A stretch of 64,000 nucleotides of DNA from an uncultured Fibrobacter sp. (GCF_900316465.1 NZ_ONDD01000011.1:56759-120758); one strand, 5' to 3'. Shown: positions 31,479 to 40,202, numbered from the stretch's first letter. The notes: generated from the sequence alone by a model not told the origin. Program-made: numbers and translations.

Positions 31479-33147
31479 TTGCACCATTGGCGCGGTAGCG
31501 TTTTTCGCCATCGCGGATAATCGCATTGTGGCGCTCCCTCTGAACGAAGGGGGCGTTTTTCTTTTGTGCTGCACTCGGGAGCGCACGCGGAATCGATGAT
31601 TTGACATTTTCGTCATAGTAGATTTTGCCCAAATAGGCGGCAGGCTGCTCGTCGCCACATGTTCCACCACCCACACGCTTACTGTTGGCAAATTGAACCT
31701 CGCCCACCTTCAAGAACACTTGGTAACGTCCTTTGCCTCGTATATTTAATTTGGTCAAAATTTCTATTTCGTTATTTCCGTCGAACGTCATCACGGTATC
31801 GCCGTCTGCAATAGAGATTGTGCGGCAATGGATATTGCGGGAATCAATGTCCGGCAGGTCGTAATAAGTCGGCATAGGGCACTCCAACAAACCGGTACCT
31901 TCCAGGTCTGTTAAAATGGCAAGCCTCACCGGTGCATTCCATGTCAAATTGCCAAAGCCCACATTCTGAATGCGGAGCTTCGCCCTTAAAACACCGTCGT
32001 CACCCACCGTATCGCTCATCCACGATTCACGCAGTACAAAGCGGTAACCAAGGTGGTCGTTGATGTACTTGAAGCCCGAAAGAGAATCGACTCGCGCTGG
32101 ATCGTAATCAAAATCTTTCTGCTTAAACGGGGTCTTTTTCCAGCTGTCAATCAAGTTGTTGTTCCACTGGATATTCAGATAGCTCGTATGTGTGCGGAAT
32201 CCCTCGTACGCCAAGAACTCCGGCGTATTGATAACTTGGTAACCGTTCGCCGTCGTGAGCGCCTCGCCACCGTAGGGCGTGTTGATGCCGTACTTCTCGA
32301 GCCAGGCCACGCCTTCTTCGCGGCAAATGGAAGTCGCACAGTCCGCACCCCACGTGCCGTAATCGTATTGCGTCCCGAGATAGCCGTCGTTGAACATTCC
32401 CACACGGTACATGGTGTCGCCCTTCGCCTTCGCGATTTCTTTGAATTTATCGCCGTCGATATGGAAGTCGACGCCCCAGTTGTCAAAGCCCAACACCTTC
32501 GCTGAATAGTTTCCCGTGCGCGTGAGGATTTTCAATTCGGGAGGCGTGTTACGCAGCATCAGATTTACCGCTTCTGCAACGCGATCATAAGTGATGTTCG
32601 TGTCAGAATGCATTTCGCCGTAGGCGCCGTGCATGCCCATCTCGAGCGCCACGATTACATCGGTATTTTTCGAGAGCACCGGCGCAAGCTGCTTTACATG
32701 CTTCAGCACCCACTCGTGATCCGGCGTCACATTGCTGCGACCGTTATACCACGGGTCATAACAAATGCGCACTATCACGTGTCCGCTATTCTTGCGGATA
32801 TTGTCAAAGGTCTCCTGCAAAACATTCAGGGCGTCTTCAGTCAAATCTTGGTTCTTGCCCCAGGTGGTATCCTTCTTGCCTCCGGTCGTGTCGATTCCTA
32901 GCCAGGCGTGGCTGCTGAATTCCGAGATTTCGGCACGCAAGTGTAGCAATTTGCTATAGGGCTTTTCAATCGGCTTACCGCCCGAAGGCTTAAGATGCAA
33001 CACCTGCGGTGTATAAAATCCGCGATCATAATTGCCGAGAGTCGCCATCGCGTCGGTCGTATCAACAGACTGTTTTACAAGGCCCACGGCAAAAACTGGC
33101 GCATGCAAAAGTACCGCAGCAATTGCCCAAATAACAAACTTCTTCAT
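31468..33147 (-). CDS. Secreted DUF4874/DUF4832-type protein
   Basis: A 559-residue protein with a signal peptide (FVIWAIAAVLLHAPVFA). The N-terminal ~170 residues resemble DUF4874 (YSKLLHLRAEISEFSSHAWL, HVIVRICYDPWYNGRSNVTP, LEMGMHGAYGEMHSDTN), a TIM-barrel of glycoside-hydrolase type; the middle and C-terminal part resemble DUF4832 (GGEALTTANGYQVINTPEFL, FRTHTSYLNIQWNNNLIDSW, GYRFVLRESW) with a beta-sandwich tail. Similar proteins are found among carbohydrate-active loci, but no activity is known to me. The upstream GH9 gene ends in a terminator, so this gene needs its own promoter; TATATT near 33195 is a candidate. AAGGGGG lies before ATG. Confidence 0.75.
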   Translation of the reverse strand: MKKFVIWAIAAVLLHAPVFAVGLVKQSVDTTDAMATLGNYDRGFYTPQVLHLKPSGGKPIEKPYSKLLHLRAEISEFSSHAWLGIDTTGGKKDTTWGKNQDLTEDALNVLQETFDNIRKNSGHVIVRICYDPWYNGRSNVTPDHEWVLKHVKQLAPVLSKNTDVIVALEMGMHGAYGEMHSDTNITYDRVAEAVNLMLRNTPPELKILTRTGNYSAKVLGFDNWGVDFHIDGDKFKEIAKAKGDTMYRVGMFNDGYLGTQYDYGTWGADCATSICREEGVAWLEKYGINTPYGGEALTTANGYQVINTPEFLAYEGFRTHTSYLNIQWNNNLIDSWKKTPFKQKDFDYDPARVDSLSGFKYINDHLGYRFVLRESWMSDTVGDDGVLRAKLRIQNVGFGNLTWNAPVRLAILTDLEGTGLLECPMPTYYDLPDIDSRNIHCRTISIADGDTVMTFDGNNEIEILTKLNIRGKGRYQVFLKVGEVQFANSKRVGGGTCGDEQPAAYLGKIYYDENVKSSIPRALPSAAQKKNAPFVQRERHNAIIRDGEKRYRANGATSR

Positions 33148-33161
33148 GGAGCCCCCTTCAC

Positions 33162-33193
33162 AAAAAACGGATACGGCATTAAGCCATATCCGT
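33162..33193 (-). terminator. Terminator after GH9 gene
   Basis: Stem 33167-33177 with 33183-33193 (10 of 11 pairs), 5-nt loop, then six Ts on the minus strand. Confidence 0.8.
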
Positions 33194-33225
33194 AATATAT
33201 ATTATTCTGGGGGTAAGGGAAAAAG

Positions 33226-34953
33226 CTACTTGTTATAAATCGCTTCAAGAGCTGCGGCAAGGTAAGCCAGCGGAGCATTCCAGTTGATGGCCACTTCGTT
33301 GGTGGCGTAGCTGCAGCGGTTATCAATGTAAGCAAGAGCCGGTTTGTCGGCAGCAGCATAGTTCGGGCACTTCCAATTTTCCTTGCCGTCCAGGTTGATG
33401 TCCTGCTTGCCGAGGTGCGGGCCACCCACGAGCATTCCCGGCACCGGGTCGTCGACCATGTCAGATTCACTCGGGCGGTGATGCGGGTTACGCGGGCTCC
33501 TGTAACCGAAACCGGTCACATATGTCATGTCCTGCGGGTTCTTGCCGAGCAAGTAGTCAAGGCACTGCTGCGCACCATCCAAGTAGCTCTTGTCTTTGGT
33601 GAGCAAGTAAGCATGCACCAGCACCATGCCGTTGTTTGCCATGGCGCTATTAGAGCCCCAGTTCCAGCTCCACGGGAATGCGGGCAAGCGGTAGGCACTC
33701 GTATCGCCCACGGCGCGGAGGTTGTTCGCTTCGTTGAGCACAGTCTTCTTGGCGGCAGCTACCAGGTCCTTGTCAAAATCGGCAGAATCCAGTGCCACGC
33801 GGAAGGCGGCGAGCATGTTCACGTTGCCCCACCAGGCGCCATCGGGCGTAAAGAGGTTGTTCTTCAAGTCATCCTGGTAATACGGCTTCTTGGTAGCGCG
33901 GAAAAGTTCTGCAGCGGCCCAGCGGAATTCGTCCTTGCCGTCTTCGCCGTCGTGCATGTAGTTACCCGTCTGCACGTCGGCAGGCTGCTTGTAGAACTGC
34001 TGCGGATGCATCTTGGCCCAAGCGTAGGCTTCTTCGGCAGCCTTGAGAATCTTGTCGGAATAAGCCTTGTCCACGTTCTTGTAGACGACACTTGCCTGCG
34101 CCATTACGGCCGCAAAGTCAAGCGTTGCGGTCACGTTCTTGAGAATGGCATAGCGGGCATCCCTGTCATTTTCGGGGAGCACGCTACCACCGAACTTAAG
34201 CGTTGTCACCTTGTGGTAAACGCCGCCGTCCTTGTCCTGCATGGTGAGCATCCAGTCCAAGTTGTAGCGCACTTCTTCCAAGATTTCGGGATACTTCGCG
34301 AATTCGCGGGGAATGTTCCAAGTCAGCGAATCCAGATACTTCGGGAAGTTCTCGTAAGCCTGCAATAAGGTGAACACGGTAATGCCCGAATTCACAATGT
34401 ACTTGCCGTAGTCTCCGGCATCGTACCAGCCGCGGTCGGACTTGATTACCTGACCGTTGCCCTTACCGCCAGTCACTTTGTCGGTGCCGTAAACGATAAC
34501 GCGATTGTCTTTGTGGCCTGCAGCGCGAGCCCACTTGCCCGCATACTGGGGTTCCAGCGACATGCTGGCGCGCTGGTAGTAGAACCACTTGAGGCTAGCC
34601 TTTACCAAATCATTATAGACGTTCTTTCCCACGACAATCGGGGTGCCCACATATTCCTTGCCGCGGAAAAGGCGGTAGGTACCGGGTTTCTTGACGGCAG
34701 AAATATCGAAAGTCTGCACTTCTTCGCCACTAAATTCCCAGTCGTAGACCATAGGGGCCTTGAGTTTCAAGACCGTCTTTCCATTGAGATCGCGAACTTC
34801 GAGCCCGTTGGCATCGCTACCGGGGTAAACGACAATTTTTTCAGCATCGGGGGCAAAACCCAGCTGGTTTACAAGGGGACCTGCAAAAGCAGACGAAAAA
34901 GACACGGCTACAGAAGCCGCACCTGCTAAAAATGCGCTTTTTGAGAAATTCAT
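33226..34953 (-). CDS. Glycoside hydrolase family 9 endoglucanase with N-terminal Ig-like domain
   Basis: A 575-residue secreted cellulase. After the signal peptide (SKSAFLAGAASVAVSFSSAFA) comes a CelD_N/Ig-like domain (residues ~27-105: PLVNQLGFAPDAEKIVVYPG), then a GH9 (alpha/alpha)6 catalytic domain: GWYDAGDYGKYIVNSGITVF near residue 180 with the catalytic-base Asp pair, FGYRSPRNPHHRPSESDMVD near 490 with the HHRPS motif, and NEVAINWNAPLAYL near 555 with the catalytic-acid Glu. It hydrolyses beta-1,4-glucan by inversion. There is no C-terminal domain after the catalytic Glu. Start 34953 begins the signal peptide and lies 6 nt after TATATT. Confidence 0.95.
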   Translation of the reverse strand: MNFSKSAFLAGAASVAVSFSSAFAGPLVNQLGFAPDAEKIVVYPGSDANGLEVRDLNGKTVLKLKAPMVYDWEFSGEEVQTFDISAVKKPGTYRLFRGKEYVGTPIVVGKNVYNDLVKASLKWFYYQRASMSLEPQYAGKWARAAGHKDNRVIVYGTDKVTGGKGNGQVIKSDRGWYDAGDYGKYIVNSGITVFTLLQAYENFPKYLDSLTWNIPREFAKYPEILEEVRYNLDWMLTMQDKDGGVYHKVTTLKFGGSVLPENDRDARYAILKNVTATLDFAAVMAQASVVYKNVDKAYSDKILKAAEEAYAWAKMHPQQFYKQPADVQTGNYMHDGEDGKDEFRWAAAELFRATKKPYYQDDLKNNLFTPDGAWWGNVNMLAAFRVALDSADFDKDLVAAAKKTVLNEANNLRAVGDTSAYRLPAFPWSWNWGSNSAMANNGMVLVHAYLLTKDKSYLDGAQQCLDYLLGKNPQDMTYVTGFGYRSPRNPHHRPSESDMVDDPVPGMLVGGPHLGKQDINLDGKENWKCPNYAAADKPALAYIDNRCSYATNEVAINWNAPLAYLAAALEAIYNK

Positions 34954-34959
34954 ACCTAG

Positions 34960-34965
34960 AATATA
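34960..34965 (-). promoter_or_regulatory. Putative -10/-7 hexamer before GH9 gene
   Basis: TATATT lies 6 nt (CTAGGT) before ATG 34953; no ribosome site is visible. Confidence 0.45.
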
Positions 34966-35172
34966 CCTAAAAACCACCCCCAAAAATGGGCAAATCCGGT
35001 CAATTTGTGTTTTCAGGGGAAACCAAAAAGGGATTTACACGGTATTACACACTAAATACAGCAACCAAATTAACAAATATAAATAAATGAATTTTTTTTG
35101 ACAAAAATCATCCGCTTTCGTAAACTTTTTGTTATATTTCAGTTACTAACCTTCAAAACAAGAGGAAAACAA

Positions 35173-35772
35173 ATGAAAAAGTTATATCTTATCGTTGCCG
35201 CTGTTCTGCTCGCAACTGGTCTCTCTTTCGCACAGGTCCACGTCGGTGGTCACGCCGCAGCTTCTTTCAGCACCGCTTGGGGTGATGAAACTGATGACGT
35301 TCCTTGGGGCTTCGGCTTCAACGCCGGTGCTGCCGCCAAGATCGGTCTGAATGACATGATTTCCGTCGTGCCGGAAGCAGGCATCGCCCTGCGTCGTAGC
35401 TCCGACGACGACCAGACTTGGAGCACCTGGGCAATTGAAATCCCGGTTCTCGCCCGCATTAACGTGATGCCGCAGCTCTACTTGGAAGTCGGTCCGCAGA
35501 TTGCCTTCCTCCTGAGCTCTGAAATGGAATACGACTATGGTTATGCAACTGAAACCATCAAGTACGGCGACAGCAAGATCGACGCTCTCAACACCTTCGA
35601 ATTCGGTCTCGATGCTGGCGTTGGCTACAGCGTTATGCAGAACCTCGATGTGAACTTCCGCTTCGCTCTCGGTTTGACCTCCATTCTCGACAGCAAGAAG
35701 CTCGGTGCTGAAAGCGATCAGTCCGTCAAGAACATGCAGCTCCAGCTCGGCGCCACCTACTGGTTCAACTAA
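35173..35772 (+). CDS. Outer membrane beta-barrel protein, unknown
   Basis: A 199-residue protein with signal peptide KLYLIVAAVLLATGLSFAQ and a body of alternating strands (GHAAASFSTAWGDE, AGAAAKIGLNDMISVVPEAG, YLEVGPQIAFLLSSEMEYDY, FGLDAGVGYSVMQNLDVNFR), ending with aromatic-terminated LQLGATYWFN, as usual for outer-membrane barrels of the OmpX/Opacity type (PF13568-like). Start 35173 has GAGGAAA 5-8 nt upstream and a TATATT at 35133-35138; the frame extends to 35098 but without signal features. Codon use is GC-rich and biased, suggesting high expression. Function unknown. Confidence 0.8.
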   Translation: MKKLYLIVAAVLLATGLSFAQVHVGGHAAASFSTAWGDETDDVPWGFGFNAGAAAKIGLNDMISVVPEAGIALRRSSDDDQTWSTWAIEIPVLARINVMPQLYLEVGPQIAFLLSSEMEYDYGYATETIKYGDSKIDALNTFEFGLDAGVGYSVMQNLDVNFRFALGLTSILDSKKLGAESDQSVKNMQLQLGATYWFN

Positions 35773-35795
35773 TCGAGCCTAAAGCGCTTTTAAAG

Positions 35796-35823
35796 GAGTC
35801 CGCATTTGCGGGCTCTTTTTTTT
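35796..35823 (+). terminator. Terminator after outer-membrane barrel gene
   Basis: GAGTCCGCA (35796-35804) pairs with TGCGGGCTC (35807-35815), followed by eight Ts. Confidence 0.85.
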
Positions 35824-35826
35824 CTA

Positions 35827-35853
35827 CAAAAAAGTCTCTCCGATTGGAGAGAC
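35827..35853 (-). terminator. Terminator after coiled-coil protein gene
   Basis: GTCTCTCC (35834-35841) pairs with GGAGAGAC (35846-35853), loop GATT; the minus strand then has about seven Ts. Confidence 0.8.
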
Positions 35854-35879
35854 CTTTTCTTATGCACTAATTTTGACGA

Positions 35880-36323
35880 TTACTCTTCTTTCTTGTCGTC
35901 ACCGCCGACAGAAAGCTTCGTGTCGCCCTTAGCGATGGAGAAGCCCTTCTTGAGAGCAATTGCCGTGATAGCGATAATCAGAACAATCAGGACGGCACAG
36001 CCGCTCGGCGAAGCAAGGGCGGCAACAGGAGACTGCTGCTTGATCGCTTCCTGCAATTCGGTCTGCAACTTGGCCACTTCGTTATTCAGCGAGTCATTTG
36101 CGCCCTGCAGGTGCTGCAAGTTCACCTGCAATTCGCCGGCCTTGGCATTGCAAATTTCCAGGTCCTTCGAGAGCGTCAAAGAATCCTTTTGCAAGTCCAA
36201 GATAGCCTTGTTCACGCTATCCCTGTGCTGCTTGAATTTCTTCATCAGCTCCATCTTGTTGAGCTTGGCGTTTGCCTTGTCGGCAGAATCCGGTGTAGCC
36301 GGCACTTGTGTTTCTGTAGCCAT
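35880..36323 (-). CDS. Coiled-coil protein with C-terminal membrane anchor
   Basis: A 147-residue protein: a charged N-terminus, a coiled coil (residues ~20-95, e.g. KLNKMELMKKFKQHRDSVNK and LQGANDSLNNEVAKLQTELQ), one membrane helix near the C-terminus (GCAVLIVLIIAITAIALKKG) and a short charged tail (SVGGDDKKEE). There is no signal peptide, so the coiled coil should face the cytoplasm. It follows the amidase gene by 23 nt and probably shares its transcript. AGGAAGAAG precedes ATG. I do not recognise the family; a holin or other lysis partner cannot be shown. Confidence 0.65.
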   Translation of the reverse strand: MATETQVPATPDSADKANAKLNKMELMKKFKQHRDSVNKAILDLQKDSLTLSKDLEICNAKAGELQVNLQHLQGANDSLNNEVAKLQTELQEAIKQQSPVAALASPSGCAVLIVLIIAITAIALKKGFSIAKGDTKLSVGGDDKKEE

Positions 36324-36346
36324 GTTTTCTTCTTCCTATTTGGGGG

Positions 36347-37360
36347 TTAACGTTTCTTGCCGCCAAGCAATTGGAGGAGCAACGAAATAATGCTTCCAAG
36401 AAGCGAAGGCGCCTTTACCGGGGTGGTTTTGGGCTTGCTCGTTGTGGTGGTGGCGGGTTTAATTTCGGGTGCTTTCTTGACTTCGGGAGCCTTGACTTCG
36501 GCCTTCGGAGTTTCGACAGGCTTCGGCGCTTCGACGGGCTTCTGGGCGGGCTCGGCAACCTTCGTGGTTTCCGAGGGTGCTGCGGTCTTGGTAGCATCAG
36601 CCTTGGCCTCTCCTACCTTCGGGAGCACATCGGAGCATGCGGCAATAACCGACTTGAGCGAGGGGCCAAAGGGCCAGTCAAACTTGTCCTTTCTTACATT
36701 GGTATGGTAGAACACGCCCTTGAACGCTTGCGCCTCGGCATTATTTGCAAACGGGGCATCACTGGGCATAAAGTTCATGGGGATGTCGTGCTTCTTGCCA
36801 AGATACTTGATAAGGGCCGCTGTCGCAGAAATCTGGGCATCCGTCATGGAGGCAAAGTAGTCGTAGCCCCTGTAGTTCAGCTTGTCATAGAACTGGGTTT
36901 CGGCCACAGTGCAGTAGTTATTGCCATAAGCGTCCACCAGGTTTTCGCCGGACAACTTCAACGGGCCGTAATTGGAAATCTCGATACCGATAGACTGCTT
37001 CGACATGTTGCCGTTGCCGCCCACGGCGCCACTCCCCAGGTGATAGCTCCATTCAGTATCGGGGAACATCTCGTAAATGTGTCCCGAACGGTCCACAACG
37101 TACGACACTGAAACACAATTGTCCTTTGTCGAAAGAGCAGTCGTGTCAGATTTGATATAGCCAACCGTAAAATGCAGGCAGATGCTTTTCTTTGTAGTCT
37201 TGGTAGCGTAATAGTAAGACGTGAAATCCGGACGGATGGAATAAATCTTCACCCCTTGGCCAATATCGGTCGTCTGGATCAACTTATACTTAACCCCTGC
37301 GGAATTGGTCAGATTGGAAAAAAATTCGTCTTCACGCTTTTGGATTGTCTCTGGTCTCAT
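36347..37360 (-). CDS. N-acetylmuramoyl-L-alanine amidase (Amidase_2 family) with Pro/Ala/Lys-rich tail
   Basis: A 337-residue protein. Residues ~55-230 match the zinc amidase/PGRP fold: SICLHFTVGYIKSDTTALST with the first ligand His, SVSYVVDRSGHIYEMFPDTE, WSYHLGSGAVGGNGNMSKQS and IGIEISNYGPL. It would cut the MurNAc-L-Ala bond of peptidoglycan. There is no signal peptide at the start (MRPETIQKREDEFFSN). Residues ~265-320 are Lys/Pro/Ala/Thr-rich, and the end is hydrophobic and basic (LLGSIISLLLQLLGGKKR), perhaps membrane-binding. Start 37360 is preferred since AAGAAGGGG lies 4-8 nt upstream. Lack of a signal peptide resembles phage endolysins or injected toxins; no phage genes are near. Confidence 0.8.
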   Translation of the reverse strand: MRPETIQKREDEFFSNLTNSAGVKYKLIQTTDIGQGVKIYSIRPDFTSYYYATKTTKKSICLHFTVGYIKSDTTALSTKDNCVSVSYVVDRSGHIYEMFPDTEWSYHLGSGAVGGNGNMSKQSIGIEISNYGPLKLSGENLVDAYGNNYCTVAETQFYDKLNYRGYDYFASMTDAQISATAALIKYLGKKHDIPMNFMPSDAPFANNAEAQAFKGVFYHTNVRKDKFDWPFGPSLKSVIAACSDVLPKVGEAKADATKTAAPSETTKVAEPAQKPVEAPKPVETPKAEVKAPEVKKAPEIKPATTTTSKPKTTPVKAPSLLGSIISLLLQLLGGKKR

Positions 37361-37462
37361 GAACCCCTTCTTTTTGGATACAAGGTAAAATAATTCTCTT
37401 TTGTACGCAACTCTACATTCAAAATAAACGATTAATTTCAATATAAAATCACAGAAAACGCC

Positions 37463-37498
37463 CCAAAAAGAAGAAACCCGGCTCCATCTGGAGTCGGG
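37463..37498 (-). terminator. Terminator after peptide ABC operon
   Basis: CCCGGCTCC (37477-37485) pairs with GGAGTCGGG (37490-37498), one G-T wobble, loop ATCT; on the minus strand it is followed by TTTCTTCTTTTTGG. Confidence 0.8.
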
Positions 37499-37545
37499 CT
37501 TCCTTAAACTCAGTGCTTAAATCAGCACTATCGTATTACACAGTA

Positions 37546-38355
37546 TTACTTCTTGCTTCTGTGGCTGTTCTTGATCCATTCGGTCTTGTGGACTTCCGGG
37601 ATATCGTCAAGCAGCTTGAGCGTGTGCGGTTCGGTCGTGTTGTCGAGCACTTCTTCCGGAGTACCCTGGTTCACGATCTTACCGTCGTGCATGATGAAGA
37701 TACGGTCAGAAACGTAGTTTGCAAGACCGATATCGTGGGTCACGAACACCACGGTCATCTTCAGCTCGTCTTTCAACTTGCGGAGGTAATCGAGGATGTT
37801 TGCACGCACGCAGGCGTCCACCATGGAGGTGGCTTCGTCAGCAATCAAGACCTTCGGACGGAGTGCGAAGATACGGGCCAAGAGCATACGCTGCATCTGA
37901 CCACCGGAAAGTTCGAACGGATACTTGCCTTCGATGTCTTCGGGCTTCACGTTCACAGCCATCAGGCCTTCGTCCACGCGGCGGCGGACTTCTTCCTTGG
38001 AGGGCTTGTCCTTGAGGATGTTCAGGGCGTCTTCCAGCTGGCTACGAATCGTAAAGAACTGGTTGAAGCAGCCGAACGGATCCTGGAACACGGACTGCAC
38101 TTCGTTCCAGTGAGCCTTCAGGTTCTTGATGGGCTTGTCGCGATACAGGAACTGGCCACGAGTCGGCTTGTAAAGACCGAGCATGATCTTTGCGAGCACG
38201 GACTTACCGCAACCCGAACCACCCACGATGGAGATGAATTCTTCGTCATAGATGTCGAAGGACACATCCTTCACGGCGGTCTTCAGGGTCTTACCGGCAC
38301 CAAAGTCCTTGCTGATGCGCTTAGCGGAAAATACAATGGGTTTATCAGACAGCAT
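37546..38355 (-). CDS. Peptide ABC transporter ATP-binding protein (DppF/OppF-type)
   Basis: A 269-residue ABC ATPase of the peptide/nickel importer family. Walker A SIVGGSGCGKSVLAKIML near residue 40, Q-loop SVFQDPFGCFNQFF near 88, signature FELSGGQMQRMLLARIFALR near 147, Walker B KVLIADEATSMVDACVR near 168, and switch His in VVFVTHDIGLANYV near 205. It pairs with the DppD-type ATPase upstream, whose stop overlaps this gene by 11 nt. Last gene of the operon before the terminator at 37498. The region after the nucleotide-binding domain is shorter than in E. coli DppF. Confidence 0.9.
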   Translation of the reverse strand: MLSDKPIVFSAKRISKDFGAGKTLKTAVKDVSFDIYDEEFISIVGGSGCGKSVLAKIMLGLYKPTRGQFLYRDKPIKNLKAHWNEVQSVFQDPFGCFNQFFTIRSQLEDALNILKDKPSKEEVRRRVDEGLMAVNVKPEDIEGKYPFELSGGQMQRMLLARIFALRPKVLIADEATSMVDACVRANILDYLRKLKDELKMTVVFVTHDIGLANYVSDRIFIMHDGKIVNQGTPEEVLDNTTEPHTLKLLDDIPEVHKTEWIKNSHRSKK

Positions 38356-39343
38356 AATCGCACCTCACTTGACGGTCGCCTACAATGCGGATGTTCTGGG
38401 TATTCTTCTTGCAGTCGGGGCATGCCTTCTTACAACGCGGTGCAAAGCGGCAACCCACAATCTTGTTCTTGAGGCTCGGAGGAGCACCTTCGATAGCCAC
38501 CGGATGACGGGTACGCTGAGAAGCTTCGGTAGAAAGCATAGCGCCCATCAAAGCCTGCGTATAGGGGTGACGCGGGTCCTTAACGACCTGGTCAGCCGTA
38601 CCGTATTCCACGATTTCGCCGGCGTACATGATGGCGATATTGTCGGCCACGTGGTACAGGAGCGGAAGTTCGTGGGTAATGAAGATCATGGTAGAGAAGA
38701 TGCCCTTGTCCAAAAGATCAAAGATCATCTTGATCACTTCCTTCTGGGTAGAAACGTCCAGAGCGGAAGTCGGTTCGTCAGCGATCACCATCTGCGGGTT
38801 GAGAAGCGTAGAAATACCGATCACGGAACGCTGGCGTTCACCGGCAGTGAGCTGAATCGGGTAGGAGTTCAGCACGCGCTTGGTGTCCATACCGAACAAG
38901 TCGAAACGTTCGCAAAGACGGTCGTAGATTTCCTTGCTGTCGAGCTTCTTGCCCGGCTGCTGGTGAGCGGCGATCACGTCGGCTGCGATGTCCTTGATTT
39001 TACGCACCGGGTTCAAAGCGTTGAATGCACCCTGCGGAATCATGGAAACCTGCTGAGCGAGCACGTTGGCACGAACATCTTCGAGCTTGCGGTGCATCAG
39101 GGATTCCATGTGGTCACCCACGCGCACACGCACGTCACCCTTTTCGGGGTAAAGCGGCGGAATGCACATGCCCATAAGGCCGGACACCAAGGTGGACTTA
39201 CCGCAACCAGATTCACCTGCGATACCGAGGATTTCGCCCTTCTTCATGGAGAAGGAAACATCCGTCACGGCATGAGTCTTGTCGCCGAAACGGCCAAGGT
39301 AATAGAGGCCGAGATTTTCTACTTCAAATACATTTTCAGACAT
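38345..39343 (-). CDS. Peptide ABC transporter ATP-binding protein (DppD/OppD-type)
   Basis: A 332-residue ABC ATPase. Walker A LGIAGESGCGKSTLVSGLMG near residue 37, Q-loop SMIPQGAFNALNP near 95, signature IQLTAGERQRSVIGISTLLN (LTAGE variant) near 160, Walker B QMVIADEPTSALDVSTQKEV near 180. The C-terminal extension contains the cysteine pattern GCRFAPRCKKACPDCKKNTQ and a later RCDYAV, typical of OppD/DppD proteins that carry an iron-sulfur or metal site. Starts 11 nt after the permease gene and overlaps the next ATPase. Confidence 0.92.
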   Translation of the reverse strand: MSENVFEVENLGLYYLGRFGDKTHAVTDVSFSMKKGEILGIAGESGCGKSTLVSGLMGMCIPPLYPEKGDVRVRVGDHMESLMHRKLEDVRANVLAQQVSMIPQGAFNALNPVRKIKDIAADVIAAHQQPGKKLDSKEIYDRLCERFDLFGMDTKRVLNSYPIQLTAGERQRSVIGISTLLNPQMVIADEPTSALDVSTQKEVIKMIFDLLDKGIFSTMIFITHELPLLYHVADNIAIMYAGEIVEYGTADQVVKDPRHPYTQALMGAMLSTEASQRTRHPVAIEGAPPSLKNKIVGCRFAPRCKKACPDCKKNTQNIRIVGDRQVRCDYAV

Positions 39344-39354
39344 TTCGTTACCTC

Positions 39355-40200
39355 TTATTTGCGCAGACGCGGGTTAAAGACGCCTTCCATAGAAGTATTG
39401 ATGAGGTAAAGGGCAAACACCGTAAGGGTCACCACGAGGGTCGCCGGAATGAAGGCAATCCAGATGGAGTCGGCAAGAGCGCCGTTGTCCTTTGCCTGGT
39501 TCAGGATGATACCGAGGCTAGTCGTATCGACAGGGCCAAGGCCGATCATGGAGATAGAAGCTTCGGAAAGAATGCCCGAACCCACCTGCATGATGAACAC
39601 CATGAACACGTAAGAGAGCAAGTACGGAAGCACATGCTTGATCACGATCGTGAGCGTGGATGCACCGTTAATGCGAGCGAGGGCGATATGGTCGCGGCTA
39701 CGCAGAGAAGATGCCTGGGCACGCACGGCACGAGCAGACCAGCTCCATGCGGTAAGACCGATGATGAGGCCGATCAAGGTGAGGGAACGACCATCCTTCA
39801 CGGCAGAGCTGATGAGCACGAGAATCACGAACTGCGGAATCACGATGAAGAGGTTCGTGAACATGTTCAGCACTTCGTCAATCCATCCGCCGCGGAATCC
39901 GCCGAACAGACCGATAAGCACACCGATCGTGGTAGCGATGATGCCGGCCACAAAGCCCACATAGAGAGAGCTGCGCAGCCCTGCGATCAACAGGGACACA
40001 TAGTCACGACCAAGGTGGTCAGTACCGAGCAAGTGTTCAGAAGAAGAACCTGCATACGGACCAGCGAGAATGTCACGGGCGTGAGTATCGACGCTGTAGA
40101 AGAGAGGTCCAAAAAGCGCGATCAGGAGCGTAAGCACGAAGATCGAGATACCGATGACGAACATCGGGGACTTGAGAAGGTTTCTTAAGAGTTTCAACAT
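39355..40200 (-). CDS. Peptide ABC transporter permease (DppC/OppC-type)
   Basis: A 281-residue inner-membrane permease with about six helices, N-terminal FVIGISIFVLTLLIALFGPL and the OppC_N-like segment HLLGTDHLGRDYVSLLIAGL (residues ~55-75), and the EAA-type cytoplasmic loop ALARINGASTLTIVIKHVLP near 180. Partner of the DppB-type permease, two bases downstream of which it starts. Length and layout are standard for the family. Confidence 0.93.
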   Translation of the reverse strand: MLKLLRNLLKSPMFVIGISIFVLTLLIALFGPLFYSVDTHARDILAGPYAGSSSEHLLGTDHLGRDYVSLLIAGLRSSLYVGFVAGIIATTIGVLIGLFGGFRGGWIDEVLNMFTNLFIVIPQFVILVLISSAVKDGRSLTLIGLIIGLTAWSWSARAVRAQASSLRSRDHIALARINGASTLTIVIKHVLPYLLSYVFMVFIMQVGSGILSEASISMIGLGPVDTTSLGIILNQAKDNGALADSIWIAFIPATLVVTLTVFALYLINTSMEGVFNPRLRK

Positions 40201-40202
40201 AA

